Source: Massilia sp. YIM B02763
Lineage (GTDB): Bacteria > Pseudomonadota > Gammaproteobacteria > Burkholderiales > Burkholderiaceae_D
Direction: 5' to 3'
Assembly (NCBI RefSeq): GCF_030412015.1
Contig: NZ_JASNRD010000021.1
Coordinates: 1-64,000 of the forward strand
Length of the DNA: 64,000 nucleotides
Shown: in pieces, positions 20,671-29,553 of the stretch
Layout of the letters: the number at the start of each line of letters is the position of its first letter
Numbering within the stretch: the stretch's first letter is position 1
Made by a program: the position numbers and the translations under genes
The notes under the pieces: model-generated
The model's database searches: none
What the model was told of the DNA's origin: nothing
The model's input: the letters and a program-made list of their open reading frames with translations, nothing else

Positions 20671-22186
20671 CGCTTCCCAGGTCGACCCGGTTGTCCATCA
20701 TGGGCGTGCGGCCGCGGTAGGCGGGAACGCCGCTCAGCACGCCCTCGAAGCCTTCGAGGGGGGCGCCGATGCGCACGCCGTCCGGGCCCAGCAGCATTTC
20801 GTGGATCGTCAGCGCGTGGGTGGTCGTGCGGCTCTTGATCACGGTGAGCGCGCGCCGCACCCGAGCGTGGGCTTCGAAGAAGCGCAGCAGCACCGTCGTG
20901 TCGCTCAGGTAGCTGAGGTCGACGTCGGTGCGGACCTCGCCGACCAGGCCGTGCTGGCCCAGCACCAGCATCGTCGTCACGCCGCGCAGGTTCAGGTAGG
21001 ACAGCAGCTCGTGCATCTGCAGCGTCAGGTACTGCTCTCCCGGCATCGCCTGCAGGTAGGCGTTCAGGCTGTCGATGGTGACGAACTTCACGCCATGCAG
21101 TTCGACGGCGTCGCGCAGCATCTGGGTGAATTCGCCGGGCGTGAGCTCGGCCGGGTCGATGTGCAAGACCGACAGCTGGCCGTTGTCGAGGTAGGACTGC
21201 AGGTCCATGCCGAAGTTCGTGTTGCGGGAAAAGAAGGTGCCCATGCCTTCGTCGAACAGGTAGAAGGCCGCCTTCTCGCCCCGCTCCAGCGCGGACAGCA
21301 TGCAGCGCACGGTCAGCGTGGTCTTGCCGATGCCGGACGGCCCCACGATCAGCGTATTCGTGCCGGCCACCAGGCCGCCGCCGAGCAGGTCGTCGAAGCC
21401 CTGCGAGCCGCTCGAATGCATCTGCGGCGCGAACGCGCGTCCATGCTCGGCTGCCACCAGGCGGGGGAAGATGCGCAAGCCGCCCGTCTCGAGCACGTAG
21501 TCGTGGTAGCCGCCGCGGAACTGGATGCCGCGCATCTTGAGGATGTTCACGCGGCGCCGTTCCTTGCCGAATTCCTTGGCGATCTGCTCCAGGCTGATCA
21601 CGCCGTGGGCGATGCTGTGCAGGTGCTGGTCCGACTGGGCGGTCTTGTCGTCGAGCATCAGCACGGTACAGGCACGTGCCGTGAAAAACTGTTTCAGCGC
21701 GAGGATCTGGCGCCGGTAACGCAAGGGATTCTGGGCCAGCAGGCGCATTTCGGACAAGCTGTCGAACACGACGCGCAGGGGTTTGACGCGGTCGACCTGC
21801 TCCATCACGTTCTGCGTCGTCTCCCCCAGCTCCACCTCGGCCGGGTGGAACACGGATTGCTGGGACTCGGGATCGAGCGCCGTATCGCCGGCGAGCTCGT
21901 AGATGTCGATGCCGTCCATGACCCAGCCATGGCTTTCCGCCACGGCCTCGAGCTCGTCGGTCGTCTCCGACAGCGTGATGTACAAACCGCGTTCGCCGCG
22001 GGCGGCGCCTTCGAGCAGGAATTGCAGGCCGAGCGTCGTCTTGCCGGCGCCGGGCGAGCCTTCCACCAGGTACACACGCTGGGCCGTCAAGCCGCCGTTG
22101 AGGATGTCGTCGAGGCCAGCGACGCCGGTGGAGATACGGGAAGTGGATATACGGCCGGGACGGCGTGTGCTGGAAACCTGGGTCAT
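20657..22186 (-). CDS. KaiC-like double-domain RecA-family ATPase
   Basis: This is a soluble protein of about 509 residues with two tandem KaiC domains. The P-loops are GSPGAGKTT (residues 43-51) and GPSGIGKTT (about residue 285), each followed by Walker B-like hydrophobic strands (LRVVFDSLSE, VKFVTIDSLNAYLQ). In cyanobacteria KaiC is the circadian clock ATPase; in heterotrophic proteobacteria the relatives act in stress or light signalling with histidine kinases and no KaiA/KaiB. The gene overlaps the downstream hybrid kinase by 14 bases. I chose the ATG at 22186; an in-frame start at 22267 is possible but adds non-conserved residues. Confidence 0.88.
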   Translation of the reverse strand: MTQVSSTRRPGRISTSRISTGVAGLDDILNGGLTAQRVYLVEGSPGAGKTTLGLQFLLEGAARGERGLYITLSETTDELEAVAESHGWVMDGIDIYELAGDTALDPESQQSVFHPAEVELGETTQNVMEQVDRVKPLRVVFDSLSEMRLLAQNPLRYRRQILALKQFFTARACTVLMLDDKTAQSDQHLHSIAHGVISLEQIAKEFGKERRRVNILKMRGIQFRGGYHDYVLETGGLRIFPRLVAAEHGRAFAPQMHSSGSQGFDDLLGGGLVAGTNTLIVGPSGIGKTTLTVRCMLSALERGEKAAFYLFDEGMGTFFSRNTNFGMDLQSYLDNGQLSVLHIDPAELTPGEFTQMLRDAVELHGVKFVTIDSLNAYLQAMPGEQYLTLQMHELLSYLNLRGVTTMLVLGQHGLVGEVRTDVDLSYLSDTTVLLRFFEAHARVRRALTVIKSRTTTHALTIHEMLLGPDGVRIGAPLEGFEGVLSGVPAYRGRTPMMDNRVDLGSDGQS

Positions 22187-22536
22187 GTATAGCGGCAAGT
22201 CATTGGTAAAAGAGATACCGAAACGAGATACCGAAACGCCACCGGCACGGAATGTTGGCGGGAGCAACGCTTCGATACGCGGTCGGCAAAGGATGCGATT
22301 GCTGGGCAGGCCACATGTTCATTATAGGCCGAGTAGGCGCCGGGCGGTGTGCGCTTGGCCGGGAATAACAGTGTGTAAACAGGAACTTAGAAGTGAAATA
22401 TTGCGGAAGAATACGATTGTTAAATTTTGCGAGTTTTTTGAGAAACAATTTTTTTTCGCAAGTTGTTGATTACGCTGCTGTTTTCACGCTATACTCTCGT
22501 TTTTCCAATTGTGGAAGTTTACTCAAGGAGTGCGCT

Positions 22537-22773
22537 ATGGCACGTGTTTGCCAAGTTACTGGCAAGGGCCCGATGGTTGGCAACAACGTCTCCCACGCCA
22601 ACAACAAAACCAAGCGTCGTTTTCTGCCGAACCTGCAGAACCGTCGCATCTTCGTAGAATCGGAAAACCGCTGGGTCTCCCTGCGTATTTCGAATGCCGG
22701 CCTGCGCGTCATCGACAAGCTGGGCATTGACGCTGTGCTGGCCGACATGCGCGCCCGCGGCGAGAAAATCTAA
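22537..22773 (+). CDS. rpmB: 50S ribosomal protein L28
   Basis: This is a large-subunit ribosomal protein of 78 residues. The sequence opens [20 protein letters not shown], the universal L28 start, and ends with the family-typical [13 protein letters not shown] region. A perfect AAGGAG stands 6 bases before the ATG, which fixes the start. It is the first gene of rpmB-rpmG, the usual bacterial pair. Confidence 0.98.
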   Translation: MARVCQVTGKGPMVGNNVSHANNKTKRRFLPNLQNRRIFVESENRWVSLRISNAGLRVIDKLGIDAVLADMRARGEKI

Positions 22774-22786
22774 ATAGGGAGTCATC

Positions 22787-22954
22787 ATGGCAAAAACTGG
22801 CCGCGACAAGATCAAACTGGAATCGACCGCAGGTACCGGTCACTTCTACACCACGACCAAGAACAAGCGCACCATGCCGGCGAAGATGGAAATCACCAAA
22901 TTCGACCCGAAAGCACGCAAGCACGTTCTGTACAAAGAAACCAAGATCAAGTAA
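22787..22954 (+). CDS. rpmG: 50S ribosomal protein L33
   Basis: This is a 55-residue large-subunit protein opening [18 protein letters not shown], with the family core [19 protein letters not shown]. It lacks the CxxC pairs of the zinc form, so it is the zinc-independent paralogue type. The ATG at 22787 is preceded by AGGGAG, 13 bp after rpmB. Confidence 0.98.
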   Translation: MAKTGRDKIKLESTAGTGHFYTTTKNKRTMPAKMEITKFDPKARKHVLYKETKIK

Positions 22955-22973
22955 TCCTGGTTTTGCGTCGAAG

Positions 22974-23000
22974 AAGCCGCCACTGAAAAGTTGGCGGCTT
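22974..23000 (+). terminator. rho-independent terminator of rpmBG
   Basis: A 9-bp stem (22974-22982 with 22992-23000) and a 9-nt loop are followed by a run of T. It is placed about 20 bp after the rpmG stop. Confidence 0.9.
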
Positions 23001-23014
23001 TTTTTTTGGTGCAG

Positions 23015-23090
23015 CGTCGCCCATGCGCAGGAAGGGACCCGATGTCCCGGTGCTCATGACACCTGGATCCCTGCCTGCGCAGGGACGACG
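23015..23090. repeat. paired REP-like palindromes (copy 3)
   Basis: Inverted units at 23015-23040 and 23065-23090 belong to the same family as the copy at 12314. They lie between two terminators. The left unit is slightly degenerate (GCGCAGGAAGGG). Confidence 0.75.
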
Positions 23091-23097
23091 GCATAAA

Positions 23098-23123
23098 AAA
23101 ACGGCTCCGGAAGGAGCCGTTTT
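23098..23123 (-). terminator. rho-independent terminator of the desaturase gene
   Basis: Stem arms ACGGCTCC and GGAGCCGT with a GGAA tetraloop are flanked by A runs on the left, giving a T tract on the minus strand just past the desaturase stop. Confidence 0.85.
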
Positions 23124-23143
23124 CATTGACCGATCACGGACGA

Positions 23144-24355
23144 TCAGGCATAGCTGCGCAGGCGCATCGAGAATTCCTGCAGCGACTTGATGCCCGACGC
23201 TTCGGCGCGCGCGCACCAGTCCTGCAGTTGCTGCAGCAGCTGGTCGCGGGTCGAGTGCGAGCGTTCCCAGATCGCGCCCAGTTCCACGCGCATCTGGTGC
23301 ATCGTTTCCAGCGCCTTGCTGTGCTGGAACAGCTCGACCAGCTGGGCCTGCTGAGCGGCGGGCAGCTTGGCCGGCTCGCGCTGCATCGACTTGCGGGCGC
23401 TCTTCAGGAAACGGGCTTCCAGCTCGGCCTTGTGCTTCAGGTGCTCCACTTCTTCGCGGAACGCCGCCTTGACGGACTTGGCGTATTTCGCCATCACGTC
23501 GTAGCGGTTGGCGATGACGGCCTGCAGCGTGTCGAAGTCGGCTTCCAGCTTGTTCTTGGCCAGGCGCGGCTTCGGGATCGTCTTCTTGATCTTGGCCAGG
23601 CCCACCGCCTGCATCATGCGGATGTAGGCGTAACCGATGTCGAACTCGTACCACTTGCTCGACAGCTTGGCCGAGGTGGCGAAGGTGTGGTGGTTATTGT
23701 GCAGTTCCTCGCCGCCGATGATGATGCCCCATGGCATCAGATTGGTCGCCGCGTCATTGCAGTCGTAATTGCGGTAGCCCCAGAAGTGGCCCAGGCCATT
23801 GATGATGCCGGCCGCCGTGATCGGGATCCACAGCATCTGCACGGCCCAGATCGTGATGCCGACCACGCCGAACAGCATGAAGGTCAGGGGCAGCAGCAGC
23901 GACACGCCCAGCCAGCTGTACGGGGTATAGAGCTTGTTCTCGATCCAGTCGTTCGGGCAGCCGTGGCCGTACTTGTCCAGCGTTTCCTTGTTCTTCGTCT
24001 CGGCACGGTACAGTTCGGCGCCTTCGAGCAGCACCTTCTTGATGCCGTGCGTCACCGGGCTGTGCGGATCCTCGACGGTCTCGCACTTGGCGTGGTGCTT
24101 GCGGTGCACGGCCGCCCATTCCTTGGTCACCTGGCCCGTGGTCAGCCACAGCCAGAAGCGGAAGAAGTGGCTGGCGATGGGGTGCATGTCCAGCGCGCGG
24201 TGCGCCTGGTGGCGGTGCAGGTAGATGGTGACGCTGGCGATCGTGATGTGCGTGACGACCAGCGTGTACACGACCATCTGCCAGACCGACAGGTCGAGCA
24301 GACCGCCGTCCAGGAAGGACAGCACGGCGTGCAGGGTATTGCTCAGAGAATTCAT
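23144..24355 (-). CDS. membrane acyl-CoA/fatty acid desaturase
   Basis: This is a di-iron integral membrane desaturase, most like delta-9 acyl desaturases that make monounsaturated fatty acids. The three histidine boxes are present: HRHQAH near residue 47, HRKHH near 84 and ELHNNHH near 216. Four or so hydrophobic helices surround them. The C-terminal 150 residues are charged and helical (LAKNKLEADFDTLQAV...), which lengthens the protein to 403 residues against a core of about 260-300. The gene has its own terminator and no partner; a ferredoxin or cytochrome electron donor is not adjacent. Confidence 0.92.
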   Translation of the reverse strand: MNSLSNTLHAVLSFLDGGLLDLSVWQMVVYTLVVTHITIASVTIYLHRHQAHRALDMHPIASHFFRFWLWLTTGQVTKEWAAVHRKHHAKCETVEDPHSPVTHGIKKVLLEGAELYRAETKNKETLDKYGHGCPNDWIENKLYTPYSWLGVSLLLPLTFMLFGVVGITIWAVQMLWIPITAAGIINGLGHFWGYRNYDCNDAATNLMPWGIIIGGEELHNNHHTFATSAKLSSKWYEFDIGYAYIRMMQAVGLAKIKKTIPKPRLAKNKLEADFDTLQAVIANRYDVMAKYAKSVKAAFREEVEHLKHKAELEARFLKSARKSMQREPAKLPAAQQAQLVELFQHSKALETMHQMRVELGAIWERSHSTRDQLLQQLQDWCARAEASGIKSLQEFSMRLRSYA

Positions 24356-24488
24356 CGATGCTCCACTGAAGGAAAAGTAAGTCGTTCTTTCTGTGGAACG
24401 ATCACAAGGGGAAAACAGTCATTCGAACTGCATGACGCAAATACGCATTTTACGCGGATCCGCTTCCGCGCGGCATAAGCACTCTCAA

Positions 24489-25838
24489 TCAATGTGCTGG
24501 TGGCGATGAATCTTCCGGCGTTTTTGCGATCCGCGCCACAACCGACGCTATATGGGAGTCGAGCAGACGCGTATCAACCGAAGGATAGCCAAGTTTGATC
24601 TCGCCCTTTGATACGAGCGCATAGATCTTCTTGTTGATTTCCGACACCACACCGCCCTGCCCGTTCTCCGGATCGGCGATCCAGAAGCCGAGGTCGAGTT
24701 CGTAGCCATCCGGGCCGAAGCGCGACAGCGAACAGCCTGGCGCCGGATCCTCCAGCACGCGCGGGGTGCCGGCGGCCTGCTCGATCAGCAGCGGCATCAC
24801 GACGTCGAGGTCGCTGCCATAAGCTACCGTGATCTTGGTGCCGGCGCGCACGCGGCGACTGCTCAGCGACTGGTTCTGCACCGTACCGGAGATCAGCATC
24901 TCGTTCGGCACCACGGTCTCCACGCCGTCCAGGCCCTGCAACACGGTATAGCGGGTATTGATCTGCGTGACCTTGCCGGTGAAACTGGTCACCGAGATCA
25001 TGTCGCCGATGGACAGGCTGCGCTCCATCAGGATGATGAAGCCGGACACATAATTGCTGGCGATCCGCTGCATGCCGAGACCCAGGCCGACGCCCAGCGC
25101 GCCCCCGAACACGGACAGCACGGTCAGGTCGATGCCGACCCAGCGCAGGCTGGCCAGGATGGCGCCGACGATCAGCACGGCGCGGCCGACCCTGGCCAGC
25201 GCCACGCGCAGCGAGCTGTGCAGGGCCGTCATGCCCATCAGGCGCTCTTCCAGCGCCGTGCCGGCCCACAGCGCCAGCATCAGCATGACGACGATCGTCA
25301 CGATGCCCTGCAGCAAGTCGTCGATCGACACGAAATCGTTCTTCTTGGGGCCGTACTGCAGCCGGTAGCTGCCCAGGAAGTCGGCGATGTCCGGCCACAG
25401 CCCCGTGATGTACAGCACGACGGCCAGCCACACCAGCAGCACGAAGATCTTCTCGAACGTGACGAAGGCTTCGCCCAGCTGTCCGCGCCGTGCGAACACG
25501 CGCCGCAGCAGGTAGAAGGCGGCGCGGATCAGCGCCAGCGACCAGAAGATCGGGATCGCCACCTTCACGATGTTCGTATGGAAGCGATACTTGTTCAGGA
25601 CGAATTGCGCCAGCGTGAGCAGGGCCACGACCAGCAGCGGCGCCATCACGCGGGCAAAGCTGTCCACGCCCGCGTGCATGGCATCGGCCACGCCGCGGCG
25701 GCGCTGCCACCAGCCGCGCGCCAAGCGCGTGACGACCAGCCCGAGCAGGATGGCCGCGACGATCGACCCGATCTGCCACGGCATGCCGGGGCGGCTCAGG
25801 TCGTCGAGGAGGTCACCGATCAGGTTGGTCAGCGGCAT
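24489..25838 (-). CDS. mechanosensitive ion channel, MscS family
   Basis: This is an inner-membrane channel of 449 residues that opens under membrane tension and protects against hypo-osmotic shock. Five or six hydrophobic helices (about residues 15-260) are followed by the pore-lining TM3, rich in Gly and Ala (LTVLSVFGGALGVGLGLGMQ). The MscS beta domain then appears as FIILMERSLSIGDMISV. The extra N-terminal helices make it longer than E. coli MscS (286 residues). It lies 9 bp downstream of an RsmB-like gene. Confidence 0.92.
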   Translation of the reverse strand: MPLTNLIGDLLDDLSRPGMPWQIGSIVAAILLGLVVTRLARGWWQRRRGVADAMHAGVDSFARVMAPLLVVALLTLAQFVLNKYRFHTNIVKVAIPIFWSLALIRAAFYLLRRVFARRGQLGEAFVTFEKIFVLLVWLAVVLYITGLWPDIADFLGSYRLQYGPKKNDFVSIDDLLQGIVTIVVMLMLALWAGTALEERLMGMTALHSSLRVALARVGRAVLIVGAILASLRWVGIDLTVLSVFGGALGVGLGLGMQRIASNYVSGFIILMERSLSIGDMISVTSFTGKVTQINTRYTVLQGLDGVETVVPNEMLISGTVQNQSLSSRRVRAGTKITVAYGSDLDVVMPLLIEQAAGTPRVLEDPAPGCSLSRFGPDGYELDLGFWIADPENGQGGVVSEINKKIYALVSKGEIKLGYPSVDTRLLDSHIASVVARIAKTPEDSSPPAH

Positions 25839-25847
25839 GGGACGTGC

Positions 25848-27131
25848 TTACTCCTCGTCCGCCTCGGCCGCGGCCGGCTTCGCAGCCGCCTTGCGCTCCA
25901 GCACGGCGGCAAAGAAGCCGTCGGTACCGTGCTTGTGCGGCAGCATCTTGAGGGTATCGCCCATCTCCAGCGCGATGCGCTGCTCGGCCAGCACCTTGCT
26001 CACCGGCACCAGCTCGAAGTCCGGGTGCGTGGCCAGGAAGCCCTGCACGATGGCATCGTTCTCTTCGTCCAGCAGGCTGCAGGTCGCGTAGACCAGGCGG
26101 CCGCCGAATTTCACGAGGCGCGACGCGCCGTCCAGGATGGATGCCTGCTTTTCCGTCATCTCGGCGATGGCGCCTTCCTGCTGGCGCCATTTGACGTCCG
26201 GGTTGCGGCGCAGCGTGCCCATGCCCGAGCACGGCGCATCGACCAGCACGCGGTCGATCTTGCCGGCCAGGCGCTTGACCTTGGCGTCGCGCTCGTGCGC
26301 GATCACGACCGGGTGCACGTTCGACAGGCCGCTGCGGGCCATGCGCGGCTTGAGCTTGGCGAGGCGTTTTTCCGACACGTCGAAGGCGTACAGGCGGCCC
26401 GTGTTGCGCATGATCGCGCCGATGGCCAGCGTCTTGCCGCCGGCGCCGGCGCAGAAGTCGACGACCATCTCGCCGCGGCGCGCGCCCAGCAGCTGGGCCA
26501 GCACCTGGCTGCCCTCGTCCTGGACTTCGATCGCGCCTTCCTTGAACAGCGGCAGGTTCTGCAGCGCCGGCTTCTTCCACACGCGCAGGCCCAGCGGGGC
26601 GTACGGGGTCGGCTCGGCCTTGATCGGCGCCGTGGCCAGCTCTTCGATCACCTTGTCGCGGTCGGCCTTCAGCGAGTTTACGCGCAGGTCGAGCGGGGCC
26701 GGCGTGTTCAGCACGGCGGCCAGTTGCTGCGTTTCCTCTTCGCCGTACTGGGCGACGAATTTCTCGTACAGCCAGTCCGGCAGGTTGGCGCGCTGCCTGG
26801 GCGGCAGCAGGCTGCGGTCGATTTCCTGGATGCGCGCCACGAAGGCGGTTTCTTCCTCTGTCAGGCCGCCGAGCGACTCGGCGCCGATCGCGTCGGCCAT
26901 GCCCATCAGCACCAGGCGGCGCATGGTGGCGCCGCCGGCGAAGTCGGTATAGAAGGTTTTATTGCGCAGTACGGCATAGATGCACTCCGCGATGGCACCG
27001 CGCTCGCGGCCGCCTAAGCGGGGGTGGTCCTTGAAGTAACGCGACAGGGTGACGTCGGCCGGGGCGGTAAAGCGCAGGATCTCGCGCAATACCTCTTCCG
27101 CATTGCCGAGAATCGCGGGTGGCAATCTCAT
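25848..27131 (-). CDS. RsmB/NOP-family RNA (cytosine-5) methyltransferase
   Basis: This is an S-adenosylmethionine-dependent methyltransferase that should modify cytosine C5 in rRNA, or possibly tRNA. The 427-residue product has an N-terminal NusB-like helical part. The Rossmann methyltransferase domain follows with VVDFCAGAGGKTLAIG (SAM site), the PCSGMG motif and the TCSLLDEEN motif; the last two hold the two catalytic cysteines. The start at 27131 was chosen because it begins MRLPPAILGNAEEVL, the usual first residues. The gene follows purN with a 16-bp gap. Confidence 0.9.
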   Translation of the reverse strand: MRLPPAILGNAEEVLREILRFTAPADVTLSRYFKDHPRLGGRERGAIAECIYAVLRNKTFYTDFAGGATMRRLVLMGMADAIGAESLGGLTEEETAFVARIQEIDRSLLPPRQRANLPDWLYEKFVAQYGEEETQQLAAVLNTPAPLDLRVNSLKADRDKVIEELATAPIKAEPTPYAPLGLRVWKKPALQNLPLFKEGAIEVQDEGSQVLAQLLGARRGEMVVDFCAGAGGKTLAIGAIMRNTGRLYAFDVSEKRLAKLKPRMARSGLSNVHPVVIAHERDAKVKRLAGKIDRVLVDAPCSGMGTLRRNPDVKWRQQEGAIAEMTEKQASILDGASRLVKFGGRLVYATCSLLDEENDAIVQGFLATHPDFELVPVSKVLAEQRIALEMGDTLKMLPHKHGTDGFFAAVLERKAAAKPAAAEADEE

Positions 27132-27147
27132 GGTGTTCCTTGAATTT

Positions 27148-27765
27148 TCAACTACTGGTGGCCGCGGCGATCCGGACTGCGCCGTCGTCAATGCTCAGTT
27201 TGCCTTCGACGAACAAGCGTACCGCTTGCGGATAAATCACGTGTTCCTTTTCCAGCAGGCGCTGGGCCAGGCTCTCTTCGGTATCGCCGGGCAGCACCTC
27301 GATGCGGGCCTGCAGCACGGTCGGGCCATGGTCCAGCTCGGCCGTCACGAAGTGCACGGTCGCCCCGTGCTCGAGCACGCCCGCCTCCAGCGCCTGGCGG
27401 TGCGTGTGCAGTCCGGGGAACAGCGGCAGCAGCGAGGGATGGATGTTCAGCATGCGGCCGGCGTAGTGCTCGACGAACGGCGCCGTCAGGATGCGCATGA
27501 AGCCGGCCAGCACGACCAGGTCGGGCGCGAAGCCGTCGACGGTCTCCCGCAGCGCCGCGTCGAAGGCTTCGCGCGAGGCGAATTCCTTGCTGGGGACGAC
27601 GGCCGTCGGGATGCCGCGCGCCTGGGCGAATGCGAGGCCCTTGACGTCGGGCTTATTGCTGATCACGGCGGCGATGCGGGCCGGCCAGCGCTCGGCGTCG
27701 AGCGCACGGACGATGGCTTCCATGTTGCTGCCGCGGCCAGAAATAAGGATCACGATATTTTTCAT
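27148..27765 (-). CDS. purN: phosphoribosylglycinamide formyltransferase
   Basis: PurN transfers a formyl group from 10-formyl-THF to GAR in purine synthesis. The 205-residue product has IVILISGRGSNMEA at the N-terminus, the catalytic NIHPSLLPLFPGLHTHRQA (Asn-His pair) and HGATVHFVTAELDHGP with the catalytic Asp. The start at 27765 (MKNIVIL) gives the expected length. Confidence 0.96.
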   Translation of the reverse strand: MKNIVILISGRGSNMEAIVRALDAERWPARIAAVISNKPDVKGLAFAQARGIPTAVVPSKEFASREAFDAALRETVDGFAPDLVVLAGFMRILTAPFVEHYAGRMLNIHPSLLPLFPGLHTHRQALEAGVLEHGATVHFVTAELDHGPTVLQARIEVLPGDTEESLAQRLLEKEHVIYPQAVRLFVEGKLSIDDGAVRIAAATSS

Positions 27766-27874
27766 AATCGCGTATTGTAACCCGGGGCTGGGTGTGGGCC
27801 CAAGGAAACGGAGGGGCTGCAAAGTTGGGACGTTGCAGGAATGGCAGACTGAATGACATCGCCAAGCTGTTCAA

Positions 27875-28028
27875 CGTAGTCCCTGCGAAGGCAGGGATCC
27901 AAGCTGAGCTTCCGGAGTTAACAGGACAAAAACGATCGTGAAGCCGGCGACTTCGTGGTCGTTAATGGTTTGCGGAATTCCCGACGTCGGGAACGATGCT
28001 TGGATCCCTGCCTTCGCAGGGACGACGG
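27875..28028. repeat. paired REP-like palindromes (copy 4)
   Basis: Inverted units at 27875-27903 and 27999-28028 have core CCCTGCGAAGGCAGGG and about 95 bp between them, the second widest pair in the window. They lie between purN and the barstar-like gene. Confidence 0.85.
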
Positions 28029-28054
28029 TCTATAAGCTAAGGGCTGGATCGGGC

Positions 28055-28504
28055 TTACTCGAACGGCCGCGCGCCCACCCACCCCACCGACTGCGGCGAC
28101 TGCGGTTCTTCGAAGGAATAAAACACGCGGAACGGCACTTTCTTCTCGGCCCAGAATTCCGCCGCATCGCGGAACACGTCGAGCAGCGTTTCGCGCGCTT
28201 CCTTGTCGAATTTTTGCGTATTCGGCAATTGATCGAGCACGGCCAGGAAACCCGGTTGCGGACCGGCGTCCGCGATCACATTGGTCAGGCAATTACGCAG
28301 CGCATCGAAATTCTTGCTGCAGGGCTTGGGGAAGAAAAATTGCTCGCCGATGCGGGAGCAGACTTGCTGCTTGGTCACGGCATTGGTGCACAGGGCATAG
28401 AGAAAATGATGGCCCATGCGGAGCGCTTCTTTCTGCAACTCCGTAGGACGGTAGGCGCGGATCGACTGCACAAGATTCGGCGGTACTCTCATCAACAAAC
28501 TCAT
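28055..28504 (-). CDS. barstar-family protein
   Basis: This 149-residue cytoplasmic protein resembles the barnase-inhibitor (barstar) fold: FFFPKPCSKNFDALRNCL is the conserved alpha-helical inhibitor face, and RVFYSFEE ends the domain. Many proteobacteria encode such a protein without an adjacent ribonuclease, and none is adjacent here. Its role may be to block an endogenous or incoming ribonuclease toxin; that is inference. Confidence 0.8.
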   Translation of the reverse strand: MSLLMRVPPNLVQSIRAYRPTELQKEALRMGHHFLYALCTNAVTKQQVCSRIGEQFFFPKPCSKNFDALRNCLTNVIADAGPQPGFLAVLDQLPNTQKFDKEARETLLDVFRDAAEFWAEKKVPFRVFYSFEEPQSPQSVGWVGARPFE

Positions 28505-28657
28505 CTTTTCCTCAAATACCCGGTCGCCAGCGCGTGGTCTTGTGGAAGCGTCGGGCTTGCTCGCTTTCTCCTGGTCTCGTTTCCACGCGCCAATAAAACC
28601 CTAAGTCTCCTAAGGGTAACGTTTTGTGGTATGGGAATCAACCCGAATATGGCCGAG

Positions 28658-28684
28658 CACGGCATATTTGTAAAAAATGCCGTG
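28658..28684 (+). terminator. orphan terminator-like hairpin
   Basis: An 8-bp stem (CACGGCAT with ATGCCGTG) and an 11-nt A/T-rich loop are followed by TTTTC. No gene on the plus strand ends nearby, so it may end a short RNA or serve as an attenuator; this is unresolved. Confidence 0.4.
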
Positions 28685-28883
28685 TTTTCAGAGAAATTCA
28701 TGGCGGTTTTCTAACGTTTTTACTATCCGAAAGACCGTGGTGGCATGTGCATACCAGCTGTTACATTTTGTTGCCACGCGGATCGTTTCTTCCCGCTTTT
28801 CGGCGCTACCATAGAATCGTGGCGTAAAAAACGCTTTCCACCAACACCGCAAACGTCAAGCACCCAGAATCCAGAATCGAGGT

Positions 28884-29411
28884 ATGACCATGAAACTGCA
28901 AGCCAAATTGATTGTTTCCGCCCTGGGCATCTGCGCCCTGCCGCTGGCCCAGGCCCAGGCTGGCGCCTTCGAGGACTTCGGCCAGGTCGTGCGCGTGCAG
29001 CCGCGCGTCGAGCAGATCCGCACGCCGCGCCAGGAATGCCGCACCGACTATGTGCAGGTGCCCGTGCAACAGCAACGCAGCCAGGCCGGCACCGTGATCG
29101 GCGGTATCGCCGGCGCCCTGCTGGGCAGCCAGGTCGGCAGCGGCAACGGTAAAGTGGCCGCTGCGGCAGCGGGCGCCATCGCCGGCGGCATGGTCGGCGA
29201 CCACGTCGACAACGATGGCCGCCAATACGGCAACGGGGTGCAGGAACAGGCAGTGCAGAAATGCCGCACCGTCGACGCCGTCGAGACCCGCACCAACGGC
29301 TACGACGTGACCTACGACTACCGCGGCCACACCTACACGACCGTGATGGACCGCGACCCGGGCAACCGCGTGCGCCTGCGCGTCTCGGTCGACCCGGTCC
29401 AGTACCAGTAA
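28884..29411 (+). CDS. glycine-zipper 2TM-domain outer-membrane-type protein
   Basis: This is a secreted or outer-membrane protein of 175 residues. A signal peptide (residues about 1-26, ending AQAQA-GA) is followed by a soluble part and the glycine zipper TVIGGIAGALLGSQVGSGNGK...AGAIAGGMVGDHV, typical of the 17-kDa surface antigen/YmgG group. There is no lipobox cysteine at the cleavage site. ATGs at 28884 and 28890 are both possible starts. The function of such proteins in envelope integrity is poorly defined. Confidence 0.85.
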   Translation: MTMKLQAKLIVSALGICALPLAQAQAGAFEDFGQVVRVQPRVEQIRTPRQECRTDYVQVPVQQQRSQAGTVIGGIAGALLGSQVGSGNGKVAAAAAGAIAGGMVGDHVDNDGRQYGNGVQEQAVQKCRTVDAVETRTNGYDVTYDYRGHTYTTVMDRDPGNRVRLRVSVDPVQYQ

Positions 29412-29553
29412 GCGGTAGCAATAAGCAGCAATCAGCGGCTTTTCGCTTTTCCGGGCGCGGTCCCCCTCCTCTTCGCCGCGCCCTCGGCTTCCCCGGTGCT
29501 TGCACCGGGGAAGCCGGTCCAACGATAATAGGACGTTCCCTTCAGGTCGCCCT

